From UBA1715 sp045615765 (GTDB taxonomy: Bacteria; Bacteroidota; Bacteroidia; Bacteroidales; UBA1715), in NCBI GenBank assembly GCA_045615765.1, contig JAZLFM010000042.1:1-64000 (forward strand): a stretch of 64,000 nucleotides of DNA, written 5' to 3'. The position numbers and the translations under genes are program-made. Every line of letters begins with the position of its first letter. Positions within the stretch are counted from its first letter, which is position 1. The notes beneath the pieces were generated by a model that searched no databases, was not told the DNA's origin, and worked only from the letters and a program-made list of their open reading frames with translations. Shown here piece by piece: positions 42,957-52,429 of the stretch.

Positions 42957-43820
42957 TTATCCTAGATATGATTTTAGGATTTTACTTCTTGCAGTTTGTT
43001 TTAGTCTGCGAACAGCTTTTTCTTTAATTTGTCGAACGCGTTCTCTTGTAAGTCCTAGCTCTGCACCAATTTCTTCCAATGTTGATGGATTTTTCTGGCC
43101 GATGCCGAAATACATACGAACAATGTTTGCCTCGCGTTCTGTCAATGTTGAAATTGCGCGGTCAATTTCTTTGCGTAAAGATTCTTGAAGTAATGTTTGG
43201 TCTGGAGACGGAGTGTCTTTGTTGTCCAATACATCATATAATGTACCTTCTTCACTTTGTGAAAGAGGGGCGTCCATAGAAATGTGACGACCTGAATTCT
43301 TCATAGATTCTTTTACATCAGACGTTCCGCAACCCATTTCGTTTGCGATTTCTTCTGCTGTTGGTTCGCGTTCAAATTCTTGCTCTAGATTCGAAAGCGT
43401 TTTATTGATTTTATTGATGTTTCCAATCTTGTTTAAAGGAAGACGAACAATACGAGCTTGTTCAGCTAAAGCTTGTAAGATAGATTGACGAATCCACCAA
43501 ACTGCATATGAAATGAATTTGAAACCACGAGTTTCATCAAATCTTTGTGCTGCTTTAATCAAACCTAGGTTACCTTCGTTGATAAGGTCGGGTAGGCTTA
43601 AACCTTGGTTTTGGTATTGTTTTGATACAGAAACAACGAAACGCAAGTTTGCTTTTATCAATTTGTCGAGTGCCTTTTGGTCACCTTCTTTGATTCTTTT
43701 TGCTAATTCAACCTCTTCTTCAGCTGAAATTAGGTCAACTTTACCGATTTCGTGTAAGTACTTGTCTAATGACGGAGTATCTCTGTTTGTTACTTGTTTT
43801 GTAATTTTTAACTGTCTCAT
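42957..43820 (-). CDS. rpoD: Primary RNA polymerase sigma factor (Bacteroidota type)
   Basis: 287 residues, about half the length of E. coli RpoD, because region 1.1 and the non-conserved region are missing, as is normal for the phylum. Visible are region 1.2 (LDKYLHEIGKVDLISAEEEVELAKRI split by its conserved loop), region 2 (LIKANLRFVVSVSKQY, LPDLINEGNLGLIKAAQRFDETRG, FKFISYAVWWIRQ), region 3 and region 4 (LTEREANIVRMYFG, LGLTRERVRQIKEKAVRRLK). It should recognise the TTTG/TAnnTTTG promoters found throughout the window, including its own. Confidence 0.97.
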   Translation of the reverse strand: MRQLKITKQVTNRDTPSLDKYLHEIGKVDLISAEEEVELAKRIKEGDQKALDKLIKANLRFVVSVSKQYQNQGLSLPDLINEGNLGLIKAAQRFDETRGFKFISYAVWWIRQSILQALAEQARIVRLPLNKIGNINKINKTLSNLEQEFEREPTAEEIANEMGCGTSDVKESMKNSGRHISMDAPLSQSEEGTLYDVLDNKDTPSPDQTLLQESLRKEIDRAISTLTEREANIVRMYFGIGQKNPSTLEEIGAELGLTRERVRQIKEKAVRRLKQTARSKILKSYLG

Positions 43821-43848
43821 ATCTACCTATTACACCCAAAAAAACACG

Positions 43849-43856
43849 CAAATATA
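43849..43856 (-). promoter_or_regulatory. -7 box of the rpoD promoter
   Basis: TATATTTGCGTG on the minus strand, about 28 bases before the ATG. Confidence 0.65.
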
Positions 43857-43971
43857 TACGATTGCAAGAAAAAGTCAAGTGTATTTCATTTGTTTTTAAC
43901 AATTTTTTAGCATTTTTTATATGATTTTTCGTTCGTTCGATAGAATTTAATGTTGTAATCATGATAAATTT

Positions 43972-43979
43972 TATATTTG
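43972..43979 (+). promoter_or_regulatory. -7 box of the mtaB promoter
   Basis: TATATTTGC 16 bases before the mtaB ATG; the leader is only a few bases long. Confidence 0.65.
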
Positions 43980-43995
43980 CACGAATTTTATTGCT

Positions 43996-45294
43996 ATGGC
44001 TACAATTGGTTTTTATACATTAGGATGTAAATTGAATTATGCGGAAACGGATGCGATTTCTCGTAAATTTACCGAACATGGTTTTGAACATGTTGCTTTT
44101 TCTGATGTTGCCGATTATTATATTGTAAATTCATGTAGTGTAACAGAATCTGCAAATAAAAAAGGTAGGCAAGCAATTCGTGCAGCTCATAAACGAAATC
44201 CGAATGCTAAAATTGTTGTGGTTGGTTGTTATGCTCAATTAAAACCGCAAGAATTATTACAATTAGATGGCGTGGCGTTGGTTTTAGGTGTGCAAGAAAA
44301 ATTTTCTATAACGGAACGAGTAATTGCTCTTGAAAAAGAACGCATGGCGACGATTACTCCAGAAGGTCTTGTGACGCCAATAGAAAAGGTTGAGACATTT
44401 AATGAGGCGTATTCGTGTTCGGAACGGACTCGTTCGTTCTTGAAAGTGCAGGATGGCTGCAATTATAGATGTTCATATTGTACAATTCCTCTTGCTCGTG
44501 GGAAAAGTCGTAATACAACTATCAAGAATTTAGTTCAACAAGCAGAAGAAATTGCAAGCCGTGGCGTTAAGGAAATAGTGTTGAGTGGTATAAATATTGG
44601 CGATTTTGGAAAAACGACAGGAGAGACTTTTATTGATTTGATACGTGCGCTAGATACTGTCGATGGTATTCAACGATATCGTATTTCTTCGATAGAACCG
44701 AACTTGCTAACAAGTGAAGTCATTGATTTTGTTGTGAATTCTCGTGCGTTTATGCCTCATTTCCATATTCCGCTACAATGTGGATGTGATGAAGTTCTAC
44801 GACTAATGCGCCGTCGTTATACGACAGATTTCTTTGCAAAAAAGATTGCGGAAGTTCACGAAAAAATGCCTGACGCATTTATTGGAATGGATGTGATGGT
44901 TGGTTCTCCTGGTGAATTAGATGAATATTTCCAAAAATCTTACGATTTTATTCAATCTCTAGGTATCAGTTTTGTGCATGTCTTTACATATTCGGAACGA
45001 GAAAATACCGATGCGTTACAAATAAAACCACATATTCAGGAATCTGTTCGTACAGAACGAAGCGTTCGTTTACATCAATTGTCGGAACAACAACTTCATA
45101 CATTTTATAAGAAGTATGATGGCACAATACGTCCGGTTTTGTTTGAAACTAAAAATAAAGAAGGATATCAGGTTGGATTTACCGATAATTATATAAAAGT
45201 ACAGGCGAAAATTCCTTGGAATGCAAAAAACACAATTGTGCCTGTGAAGTTGTCGTATAAAGACGGAATTGTGTTTGGGGAACTTGTTGAATAA
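43996..45294 (+). CDS. mtaB: tRNA (N6-threonylcarbamoyladenosine(37)-C2)-methylthiotransferase
   Basis: Adds a methylthio group to t6A37 in tRNAs that read ANN codons. 432 residues with three expected parts: an N-terminal UPF0004 domain with cluster-binding Cys in GCKLNYAE, NSCSVTE and GCYAQ; a radical SAM domain with the CxxxCxxC motif at Cys155, 159 and 162 (CNYRCSYC); and a C-terminal TRAM-like domain (about 370-430). IPLQCGCDEVLRLMRRRYT is also typical. The usual GFPGE loop reads GSPGE here, a small variation. Confidence 0.94.
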   Translation: MATIGFYTLGCKLNYAETDAISRKFTEHGFEHVAFSDVADYYIVNSCSVTESANKKGRQAIRAAHKRNPNAKIVVVGCYAQLKPQELLQLDGVALVLGVQEKFSITERVIALEKERMATITPEGLVTPIEKVETFNEAYSCSERTRSFLKVQDGCNYRCSYCTIPLARGKSRNTTIKNLVQQAEEIASRGVKEIVLSGINIGDFGKTTGETFIDLIRALDTVDGIQRYRISSIEPNLLTSEVIDFVVNSRAFMPHFHIPLQCGCDEVLRLMRRRYTTDFFAKKIAEVHEKMPDAFIGMDVMVGSPGELDEYFQKSYDFIQSLGISFVHVFTYSERENTDALQIKPHIQESVRTERSVRLHQLSEQQLHTFYKKYDGTIRPVLFETKNKEGYQVGFTDNYIKVQAKIPWNAKNTIVPVKLSYKDGIVFGELVE

Positions 45295-45378
45295 AGAAAA
45301 TAGTTTTTTTTATTTAGATTGTAGATAAAAAATTGTAGGTAAGTGGAAACTTGTAATTTTGTGGAAAAATAAAAGATT

Positions 45379-45696
45379 ATGTATATGTTATTACAAGTAG
45401 ATCCTGCAGCTCAAGGAAATGGAATAGGAAGTTTGTTGTTGTTGGTTGGTATTATGGTGATTTTCTTCATCTTTATGATCCGCCCACAAATGAAAAGACA
45501 AAAAGAAGCACAAAAATTTCGTGATAATTTGAAAAAAGGTGATTCTGTTATTACTATTGGTGGAATCAGTGGTAAAGTGATTGACATTAAAGGTGACGGA
45601 ACAGTTTTGTTGGAAATTGCGAAAGATGTAGTTATTAAAATAAGTAAATCTGCATTGTTGAAAGATCAAGCAGCTTTGGCAGAACAAGCAAAATAA
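45379..45696 (+). CDS. yajC: Preprotein translocase subunit YajC
   Basis: Small accessory membrane component of the Sec translocon. 105 residues with one N-terminal transmembrane helix (about 17-36, SLLLLVGIMVIFFIFM), the conserved IRPQMKRQKE right after it, and the cytosolic domain KKGDSVITIGGISGKV. The start could be 45379 or the in-frame ATG at 45385. A terminator follows before the YbbR-like gene. Confidence 0.93.
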   Translation: MYMLLQVDPAAQGNGIGSLLLLVGIMVIFFIFMIRPQMKRQKEAQKFRDNLKKGDSVITIGGISGKVIDIKGDGTVLLEIAKDVVIKISKSALLKDQAALAEQAK

Positions 45697-45717
45697 AACA
45701 ATTAAGATTTTTTGTGT

Positions 45718-45750
45718 GAAAGGTTGATGAATATTCGTCAACCTTTTTTA
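45718..45750 (+). terminator. yajC terminator
   Basis: AAAGGTTGA and TCAACCTTT form a 9-pair stem, with a T run reaching 45750. The next gene begins 10 bases later. Confidence 0.8.
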
Positions 45751-45760
45751 TTTTTACAAT

Positions 45761-46729
45761 GTGAAACTAAGTCATTCGTATAGTAAACGTCATATTGCCT
45801 TTTTAAAAGGTTATAGGAATTATTTTCCTTTTTTTGTTTGCCTTTTGTTCTCATTTGTCTTTTGGCTAACGAGAGAAATGGGAAAAACATACGATGAACA
45901 AATTACTCTTAATCTCCGTTATGTGAATCTTCCAAAATCAAAGGTTTTGGTGTCGAATGTCCCAAATCATTTACTTGTTACTGTAGAAAGTACAGGCTGG
46001 GGCTTGTGGAATTATTATTTTTTTGATGGGTCGGAAATTGTGGTTGATGTTGATAATTATGATCAACAAGGAGTGACTCATGTTAGTACGAAAGATGCTT
46101 CTTTTTTAAGTTCGTTAGGTAGTCAATTGAAAGTTTTGGATGTATATCCTAATGAAATAATTTTTGGCTATGAGGCGATGGATTCAAAGTTAGTGCCGGT
46201 AAAAGCTGATGTTGACATAACATTTGGTCAACAATATGAACTTGATGGAGAATTGCAAGTAGAGCCTGATTCGGTGTTTGTCTATGGTACTCAAAAAGAT
46301 TTGGATAATATACAATATGTTTATTGTGAATCTGTAGAATTGAAGAAGGTAAAGGAGGCGTTTTCTGTTTCTGTGAAAGTAAAACCTCTAACGAATGTTA
46401 CTGTAAGCAATGATAAGGTTACGATTTCTGGAAAAGTTGCGAAATTTACAGAACAGTCTATATCGGTTCCTATTAAATTGTTAAATGTACCGCAAGATAG
46501 TTCAGTCTTGGTAGATTTGATGAAAGATAAAGTTTCTATTGCATTCTTGATTCCAATCAGCCGTGTGGAAGATTATTATCCGTCTGATTTTGAAGCTGTT
46601 GCTGATTATGAAAAACGAACAGCGTCGGGTATGGTTCCTGTAGAAATTGTTCGGTATCCAAAATTTGTTCGTTTGATTCGTCAAAATCCTGAAATGGATG
46701 GAATAATTGCTGAAGTTTTAGAAAAGTAA
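45761..46729 (+). CDS. YbbR-like domain membrane protein
   Basis: 322 residues from a GTG start. One N-terminal transmembrane helix (about 24-38, FPFFVCLLFSFVFWL) is followed by extracytoplasmic YbbR-like beta repeats (about 50-290), with patterns such as LRYVNLPKSKVLVSNVPNHLLVTVES. In several bacteria YbbR-domain proteins interact with or activate cyclic di-AMP synthase. No dacA gene is in this window, so the role here is open. Its place between yajC and coaE is a conserved arrangement. Confidence 0.85.
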   Translation: MKLSHSYSKRHIAFLKGYRNYFPFFVCLLFSFVFWLTREMGKTYDEQITLNLRYVNLPKSKVLVSNVPNHLLVTVESTGWGLWNYYFFDGSEIVVDVDNYDQQGVTHVSTKDASFLSSLGSQLKVLDVYPNEIIFGYEAMDSKLVPVKADVDITFGQQYELDGELQVEPDSVFVYGTQKDLDNIQYVYCESVELKKVKEAFSVSVKVKPLTNVTVSNDKVTISGKVAKFTEQSISVPIKLLNVPQDSSVLVDLMKDKVSIAFLIPISRVEDYYPSDFEAVADYEKRTASGMVPVEIVRYPKFVRLIRQNPEMDGIIAEVLEK

Positions 46730-46732
46730 ATT

Positions 46733-47323
46733 ATGAAAAAACATATTGCATTAACAGGTGGAATAGGAAGTGGCAAGAGTATAGTTGCACGAGTTTTTTC
46801 TGTTTTGGGAGTGCCGGTGTACGATAGCGACAGTCGTGCTCGTAAGTTGATGGAAGAAGATGAGTACATAGTGTCTTCGTTGCAATCGCTACTTGGAAGT
46901 GATTTGTATAAAGATGGTAGATTGCAGAAAAAAATAATGGCAGATGCAATTTTTTCTGATAGGTCACTTTGTGAAAAAGTTAATGCTATTGTTCATCCAC
47001 GTGTTTGGTTGGATTATGAGAAATGGAGTGAAAAACAAAACTCTGATTTCACGATTATGGAGACGGCTTTACTGTATGAATCGGATTTATACAAGAAATT
47101 TGATGCCTCTATTGTTGTCGTTGCTGATGATGAAATTCGTGTGCAACGAGTACAAAAACGCGACAATTGTGATGCGAATACTGTTTTAAAAAGAATAAAC
47201 AATCAGTCTTCGACTAAAAAAGCAGTTGCGGAAGCGGATTTTATTATAGAAAATAATGATACCTTTGTAATCTCACAGGTTATAAAAGTATATAATACTA
47301 TAAAAAAGAGAATATGGGATTAG
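46733..47323 (+). CDS. coaE: Dephospho-CoA kinase
   Basis: Final step of coenzyme A synthesis: phosphorylates the ribose 3'-OH of dephospho-CoA. 196 residues with the P-loop TGGIGSGKS (8-16), the DSD motif in VYDSDSRARKLM, HPRVW, and METALLYES. Normal length. Its end overlaps the start of the next gene by 10 bases, so translation is probably coupled. Confidence 0.95.
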   Translation: MKKHIALTGGIGSGKSIVARVFSVLGVPVYDSDSRARKLMEEDEYIVSSLQSLLGSDLYKDGRLQKKIMADAIFSDRSLCEKVNAIVHPRVWLDYEKWSEKQNSDFTIMETALLYESDLYKKFDASIVVVADDEIRVQRVQKRDNCDANTVLKRINNQSSTKKAVAEADFIIENNDTFVISQVIKVYNTIKKRIWD

Positions 47324-48063
47324 GTCGTTGGATAGGTGCTGGTATAGGTTTTGCCACAGGTGGAATTATAGGTGCTTTGATAGGTGGTGCTATAGGTTCC
47401 TTGTTTGATAATGTTACTTCTCCTACGGTTGGCAGTACATCAGCAGGAACTGCAGATCCGTTTGAACAACAACGTAGAATGTCGCAAAATGATTTCTATA
47501 TTTCGTTGCTTGTTCTTATTGCCGCCGTAATGAAGGCTGACGGTATTGTTAAGAAATCGGAGTTGGATTATGTGAAAAAATATCTTCTTTCTTCTTTTGG
47601 CGAATCTCGTGCTACAAATATGTTAAAAGCATTACGTGATGTCTTGAAGAAAGATATTCCACTTGTTGATGTCTGTACACAAATACGTCAGAATATGCAA
47701 TATGCATCTCGTTTGGAGTTGTTGCATCTTCTGTATTCTGTTGCTCAAAGTGATGGCTTTATAGATCCAAGCGAGATATCTGTAATTGAAAATATTGCTT
47801 CGTTACTTGGTATTTCTTCTGTCGATAGTCAATCGATAAAAGCAACATTCTATGATGATTTGGATAGTGCATATCAAGTTTTGGAAATTACTTCGGATGC
47901 AACTGACGAGGAAGTAAAAAAAGCTTACAAGAAAATGGCTATAAAATATCATCCAGATAAGGTCAGTCATCTTGGGGAAGATGTACAAAAGTCTGCGAAT
48001 GAAAAGTTTAGAAAAATAAATGAAGCTTACGAAAGAATAAAAAAACAAAGAAATATTAAATAA
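47314..48063 (+). CDS. TerB and DnaJ domain protein (DjlA-like)
   Basis: 249 residues: a glycine-rich hydrophobic N-terminus (about 6-32, GAGIGFATGGIIGALIGGAIG) that looks like a membrane-associating segment, a TerB-like helical domain (about 60-170, ISLLVLIAAVMKADGIVKKSELDYV, DGFIDPSEISVIENIA) and a C-terminal J domain (about 185-247) with YQVLEITSDATDEEVKKAYKK and the HPD motif in KYHPDKV. It should act as a DnaK co-chaperone at the membrane. Overlaps coaE by 10 bases. Confidence 0.9.
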   Translation: MGLGRWIGAGIGFATGGIIGALIGGAIGSLFDNVTSPTVGSTSAGTADPFEQQRRMSQNDFYISLLVLIAAVMKADGIVKKSELDYVKKYLLSSFGESRATNMLKALRDVLKKDIPLVDVCTQIRQNMQYASRLELLHLLYSVAQSDGFIDPSEISVIENIASLLGISSVDSQSIKATFYDDLDSAYQVLEITSDATDEEVKKAYKKMAIKYHPDKVSHLGEDVQKSANEKFRKINEAYERIKKQRNIK

Positions 48064-48075
48064 TTCATTACTATT

Positions 48076-48486
48076 ATGTTAAAAGATATTTTATCTATTT
48101 CGGGACAATCAGGATTGTTCAAATTAGTTGCTCAATCATCACGAAGTATTATTGTTGAATCATTAGAAACAGGAAAGAAAATTCCAGTATATTTTTCTTC
48201 AAAAGTTAGTGCGTTAGAAGATATTGCAATTTACACAGAAGACGAAGAAGTACCATTGGCAGACATTTTCAAGTCAATTTATAAAATGGAAAATAAAGGA
48301 TTGACTTCTATCTCTTCAAAATCGACAAACGAAGATATTAAAGATTATTTTGGTGACGTTTTGCCAAACTACGACAAAGAACGAGTATATGTATCGGATA
48401 TGAAAAAAGTGTTAAATTGGTATAATATACTTTGTTCAAAAGGACTTTTGAATTTTGACGAAAAAGCAGAAGAAAGTCAAAAATAA
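48076..48486 (+). CDS. DUF5606 protein
   Basis: A 136-residue soluble protein of a family found in Bacteroidota (MLKDILSISGQSGLFKLVAQSSRSIIVESL...). The N-terminal half is beta-rich and resembles SH3-like barrels, and the second half is helical with VYVSDMKKVLNWYNIL. Function unknown. It lies between the DnaJ/TerB gene and the M3 peptidase with only 12 and 5 bases of spacing, so it belongs to the same transcript. Confidence 0.85.
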   Translation: MLKDILSISGQSGLFKLVAQSSRSIIVESLETGKKIPVYFSSKVSALEDIAIYTEDEEVPLADIFKSIYKMENKGLTSISSKSTNEDIKDYFGDVLPNYDKERVYVSDMKKVLNWYNILCSKGLLNFDEKAEESQK

Positions 48487-48491
48487 TAACC

Positions 48492-50210
48492 ATGAGTAGT
48501 GTATTGGAACAGGCAAAACAGAAAAGAAAATATTTGCCTGCAGATTTACAAATAAATTCGTGGGAAGACATTCGTCCATACTACGAACAATTGCTTGCAT
48601 TTCCTATTGATTCAGAAGCTGCAATGTTAGAATTCCTTGCTTTTCGAAGTGAGGTAGAAGCTGTTATGGAAGAGGATATGTCGTGGCGCTATATAAAAAT
48701 GACTTGCGATACAGCGAATGAAGCTTTGCGTGATCATTTTAATGTGTTTGTAACGGAAATTGAGCCAGAAGAACAGAAGTTTTCAAATTTGTTAGATAAA
48801 AAATGTCTCGATTGCGAATTCTTCAATTCTCTTGATGGTGATTATGCGATTATGAAAAAAGCAATGCAACAACGTGCTGCATTGTTTCGTGAGGAAAATG
48901 TTCCGTTGATTGCTGAATTATCAACTATGGAGCAAGAGTATGGCAATGTTACTTCGCAAATGACAATTGAGCATGAAGGAACCAAGACGTTGCAACAGGC
49001 TTCTGTATATTTGAAGAAAACCGACCGATCTGTTCGTGAAACAGTGTATATGAAGATGCAACAACGTCGTTTACAAGATCGTGATGTTCTGAATGATTTA
49101 CTTTCGAAATTGATAGCAAAACGACATCAAGTTGCTTTAAATGCAGGGTTTAAAAACTTTAGAGATTATAAGTTCAAAAGTCTTTGCCGTTTTGATTATT
49201 CGAAGGAAGACTGTTTTGCGTTTCATCAAGCAATTCAAAAAGCTGTACCTCCAATTTTAACAGAAATTAATAAGAAGAGGAAACAAAAACTTGGTTTAGA
49301 TGTATTAAAACCATGGGATATGGAAGTTGATGCCGATCAAAAATCCGCATTGAAACCTTTTACCGATACCAAGGATTTTGTTGCAAAAACAATTGCCTGT
49401 TTTTCAGAAATAAAACCATATTATGGTGATTGTCTTCGTTTATTGTCAGAAAATGGGTATTGGGATTTGGAGTCAAGAATAGGAAAAGCTCCTGGCGGTT
49501 ACAATAATCCATTGTACGAGAGTAATATACCATTCATATTTATGAATGCTGCAGGTGTTTTGCATGATGTAGAAACATTAGTTCACGAAGGAGGACACGC
49601 TATTCATTCTATTATTTCTGCAGATTTACCATTGGTGGAATTTAAAGACTTGCCTTCGGAAGTGGCGGAACTTGCTTCAATGAGTATGGAATTGATTTCT
49701 ATGGAACATTGGCATTTCTTTTTTGAAAAAGAAGAGGATTTGAAACGTGCAAAACGAAGCCAGTTAGAAGGTGTTTTGTCTGTAATTCCATGGATTGCAA
49801 TAATTGACAAATTCCAACATTGGTTATATGAAAATCCAACACATTCTGCAGCTGAACGAGAATCACAATGGGTACATATACTTCAAGAATTTGAATCAGG
49901 AAATACTATTGATTGGTCTGATTTAGAACAAATTCGTAGATGCACATGGCAAAAACAATTACATATATATGAAGTACCTTTCTATTATATTGAGTATGGT
50001 TTTGCTCAACTTGGTGCTATAGCAATGTGGAAACAATACAAAGAAAATCCACAACAGGCATTGGAGCATTATGAGGCGTTTATGAAACTTGGTTATACAA
50101 AATCAATACCTGAAATTTATAAAGCTGCGGGAATCGAGTTCAAATTTTCGTATGAGTATGTAAAAGAACTTGTGGATTTCGTATATGCAGAGATTCAAAA
50201 ATTAGGGTAG
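48492..50210 (+). CDS. M3 family oligoendopeptidase
   Basis: A cytosolic zinc peptidase (PepF-type) of 572 residues. The zinc-binding HEGGHAIHS motif is at 365-373, with the third ligand Glu in PSEVAELASMSME. Substrate-binding residues in the C-terminal half are seen in YIEYGFAQLGAIAMW. Members degrade short peptides. Length is normal. The YjbR-like gene begins 2 bases later. Confidence 0.93.
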   Translation: MSSVLEQAKQKRKYLPADLQINSWEDIRPYYEQLLAFPIDSEAAMLEFLAFRSEVEAVMEEDMSWRYIKMTCDTANEALRDHFNVFVTEIEPEEQKFSNLLDKKCLDCEFFNSLDGDYAIMKKAMQQRAALFREENVPLIAELSTMEQEYGNVTSQMTIEHEGTKTLQQASVYLKKTDRSVRETVYMKMQQRRLQDRDVLNDLLSKLIAKRHQVALNAGFKNFRDYKFKSLCRFDYSKEDCFAFHQAIQKAVPPILTEINKKRKQKLGLDVLKPWDMEVDADQKSALKPFTDTKDFVAKTIACFSEIKPYYGDCLRLLSENGYWDLESRIGKAPGGYNNPLYESNIPFIFMNAAGVLHDVETLVHEGGHAIHSIISADLPLVEFKDLPSEVAELASMSMELISMEHWHFFFEKEEDLKRAKRSQLEGVLSVIPWIAIIDKFQHWLYENPTHSAAERESQWVHILQEFESGNTIDWSDLEQIRRCTWQKQLHIYEVPFYYIEYGFAQLGAIAMWKQYKENPQQALEHYEAFMKLGYTKSIPEIYKAAGIEFKFSYEYVKELVDFVYAEIQKLG

Positions 50211-50212
50211 AA

Positions 50213-50581
50213 GTGAATATCGAAACTGTCAGAGAATATTGTCTTTCGTTGCCTTTGGCGACGGAAGACTTTCCTTTTGATGAAACCACCTTGGTTTTTC
50301 GTGTGTGTGGAAAAATCTTTGCTATGATAGATTTGGAAAACACCGAATGGTTCGTTTTGAAGTGTGATCCTGAATATGCAGTAGAATTACGAGATGAGTT
50401 TCCTGAAATTTCAGGGGCATACCACATGAATAAACGTTTGTGGAATCAACTGAATTTGTTTGGTAATTTATCGAATTCAAAAATTCAAGGGTTAATTCGC
50501 CATAGTTATTCCGAAGTGGTAAAAAAACTACCGAAAAAAGTTAAAACTGAATTTCTGGAAATAACGACAATACAGGAATAG
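50213..50581 (+). CDS. MmcQ/YjbR family DNA-binding-like protein
   Basis: 122 residues starting at a GTG 2 bases after the peptidase stop. The motifs TEDFPFDETTLVFRVCGKIFAM, WFVLKCDP and GAYHMNKRLWNQL are those of the YjbR/MmcQ family, a CyaY-like alpha/beta fold. Members are thought to bind DNA, but the in vivo role is unclear. Last gene of the run from yajC. Confidence 0.9.
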   Translation: MNIETVREYCLSLPLATEDFPFDETTLVFRVCGKIFAMIDLENTEWFVLKCDPEYAVELRDEFPEISGAYHMNKRLWNQLNLFGNLSNSKIQGLIRHSYSEVVKKLPKKVKTEFLEITTIQE

Positions 50582-50654
50582 GAGACGTAAGTATCAGTCG
50601 GCAGATATTTATGTGCTATTCGGTATATTGTTCGTAATCTTTTAAAACTTTCAG

Positions 50655-50684
50655 TTTGTTTAAATATGATATTGTCTATATTTG
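50655..50684 (+). promoter_or_regulatory. lysS promoter
   Basis: TTTG at 50655-50658, 18 bases, then TATATTTGC at 50677, 29 bases before the lysS ATG. The 18-base spacer is one short of the usual 19-21. Confidence 0.65.
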
Positions 50685-50705
50685 CCGAAATTTTATTCGA
50701 ATATT

Positions 50706-52427
50706 ATGCAACAATTGAGTGAACAAGAACAAGTACGCAGAAATTCTTTACAAAAATTGCGTGATTTGGGAATTAATCCGTATCCGGAAGCAGAATATAC
50801 GGTAACAGCAAACTCAAAAGAAATCTTAGAAAAATTTACTCCTGAAAGTGGATTGTTCCAAGATATTACTTTGGCTGGTCGTTTAATGGCACGCCGTGTG
50901 ATGGGTAAAGCGTCTTTCGCAGAATTACAAGATTCTTTTGGAAGAATACAATTATATATTAATCGTGACGAAATTTGTCCAGACGAAGACAAAACATTAT
51001 ATAACGAAGTTTTCAAGAAATTACTTGACATTGGTGACTTTGTAGGTGTTTCGGGGTATGCTTTCGTTACACAAATGGGTGAAATCTCAGTTCATGTTAA
51101 AACTTTAACGGTATTGAGTAAATCTCTTCGTCCGCTTCCAATAGTAAAGGAGAAAGATGGTATTGTATATGATGCATTCAGCGATCCTGAATTGCGTTAT
51201 CGTCAACGTTATGTGGATTTGGTTGTAAATGGCGGTGTGAAAGATGTTTTCGTAAAACGTGCGAAAATATTGGAAACAATGCGTTCTTTCTTTAACTCTC
51301 GTGGTTATTTGGAAGTTGAAACTCCAATTTTACAGGCAATTCCTGGTGGAGCAAGTGCTCGTCCGTTCATTACTCACCATAATTCTTTGGATATAGACTT
51401 GTATTGTCGTATTGCTACGGAATTGTATTTGAAACGATTGATAGTTGGTGGTTTCGAAGGTGTATATGAAATTGGTAAAAACTTCCGTAACGAAGGTATG
51501 GATAAGTTCCATAATCCAGAGTTTACTTGTATGGAAATCTATGTTTCTTATAAGGATTACAATTGGATGATGGCTTTCACTGAACAATTGTTGGAAACAA
51601 TTTGTATTGCTGTAAATGGTTCTACAGAAACAACTTTCGATGGTAAAACTATCAGTTTCAAAGCTCCATTCAAGCGTATTACTATGCTTGATGCGATAAA
51701 AGAAAAGACTGGCTATGATTTAGATGGTAAGTCGGAAGATGAGATTCGTTCTATCTGCCATGAATTGAAGCTTGGCCATGTTGATGAAACGTTTGGTAAA
51801 GGCAAGATGATAGATGAAATCTTCGGTGAATTTTGTGAGGGAACATATATTCAGCCAACATTCATCATTGATTACCCAATAGAAATGTCTCCTTTATGTA
51901 AAAAACATAGAAACAATCCAAATCTTACAGAGCGTTTCGAATTGATGGTAAACGGAAAAGAATTATGTAATGCATATTCAGAATTGAATGATCCTATCGA
52001 TCAATATGAACGATTCAAAGATCAACTTCGTTTATCAGAAAAAGGTGATGACGAAGCTATGTTTATCGATCATGATTTTGTTCGTGCTTTGGAATATGGT
52101 ATGCCTCCAACATCAGGTATGGGTATGGGTATAGATCGCTTGTGTATGATTATGACAGGTGCTTCAACAATTCAAGATGTATTGTTCTTCCCACAAATGA
52201 AACCTGAGAAAAAAGCGGTAAAAGATGATATTTCTGTGTATGTTGCAGCTGGAATTCCACAAGAATGGGCAGAAGTTATTCAAGCTCTTGGTTTTGTAAA
52301 ATTGGCAGATGCTCAGGCTGTTAAGTTTACAAAAATGCATGCAGACATGTGTGGCTACAACAAGAAAAACAAACTAAATCTAACAAATCCAAAACCTGAA
52401 GATGTTAAATCTTGGTTGAATCAGTAA
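50706..52427 (+). CDS. lysS: Lysine--tRNA ligase (class II)
   Basis: Charges tRNA-Lys. 573 residues from the ATG at 50706 (MQQLSEQEQVRRN); the upstream TTG at 50682 would overlap the promoter. N-terminal OB fold (about 55-170, ITLAGRLMARRVMGKASFAELQ), then the class II core with motif 2 in YEIGKNFRNEGMDKFHNPEFT and motif 3 in GMGMGIDRLCM. The C-terminal extra domain of about 70 residues after motif 3 is usual in Bacteroidota LysS. gpsA follows after 2 bases. Confidence 0.97.
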   Translation: MQQLSEQEQVRRNSLQKLRDLGINPYPEAEYTVTANSKEILEKFTPESGLFQDITLAGRLMARRVMGKASFAELQDSFGRIQLYINRDEICPDEDKTLYNEVFKKLLDIGDFVGVSGYAFVTQMGEISVHVKTLTVLSKSLRPLPIVKEKDGIVYDAFSDPELRYRQRYVDLVVNGGVKDVFVKRAKILETMRSFFNSRGYLEVETPILQAIPGGASARPFITHHNSLDIDLYCRIATELYLKRLIVGGFEGVYEIGKNFRNEGMDKFHNPEFTCMEIYVSYKDYNWMMAFTEQLLETICIAVNGSTETTFDGKTISFKAPFKRITMLDAIKEKTGYDLDGKSEDEIRSICHELKLGHVDETFGKGKMIDEIFGEFCEGTYIQPTFIIDYPIEMSPLCKKHRNNPNLTERFELMVNGKELCNAYSELNDPIDQYERFKDQLRLSEKGDDEAMFIDHDFVRALEYGMPPTSGMGMGIDRLCMIMTGASTIQDVLFFPQMKPEKKAVKDDISVYVAAGIPQEWAEVIQALGFVKLADAQAVKFTKMHADMCGYNKKNKLNLTNPKPEDVKSWLNQ

Positions 52428-52429
52428 TT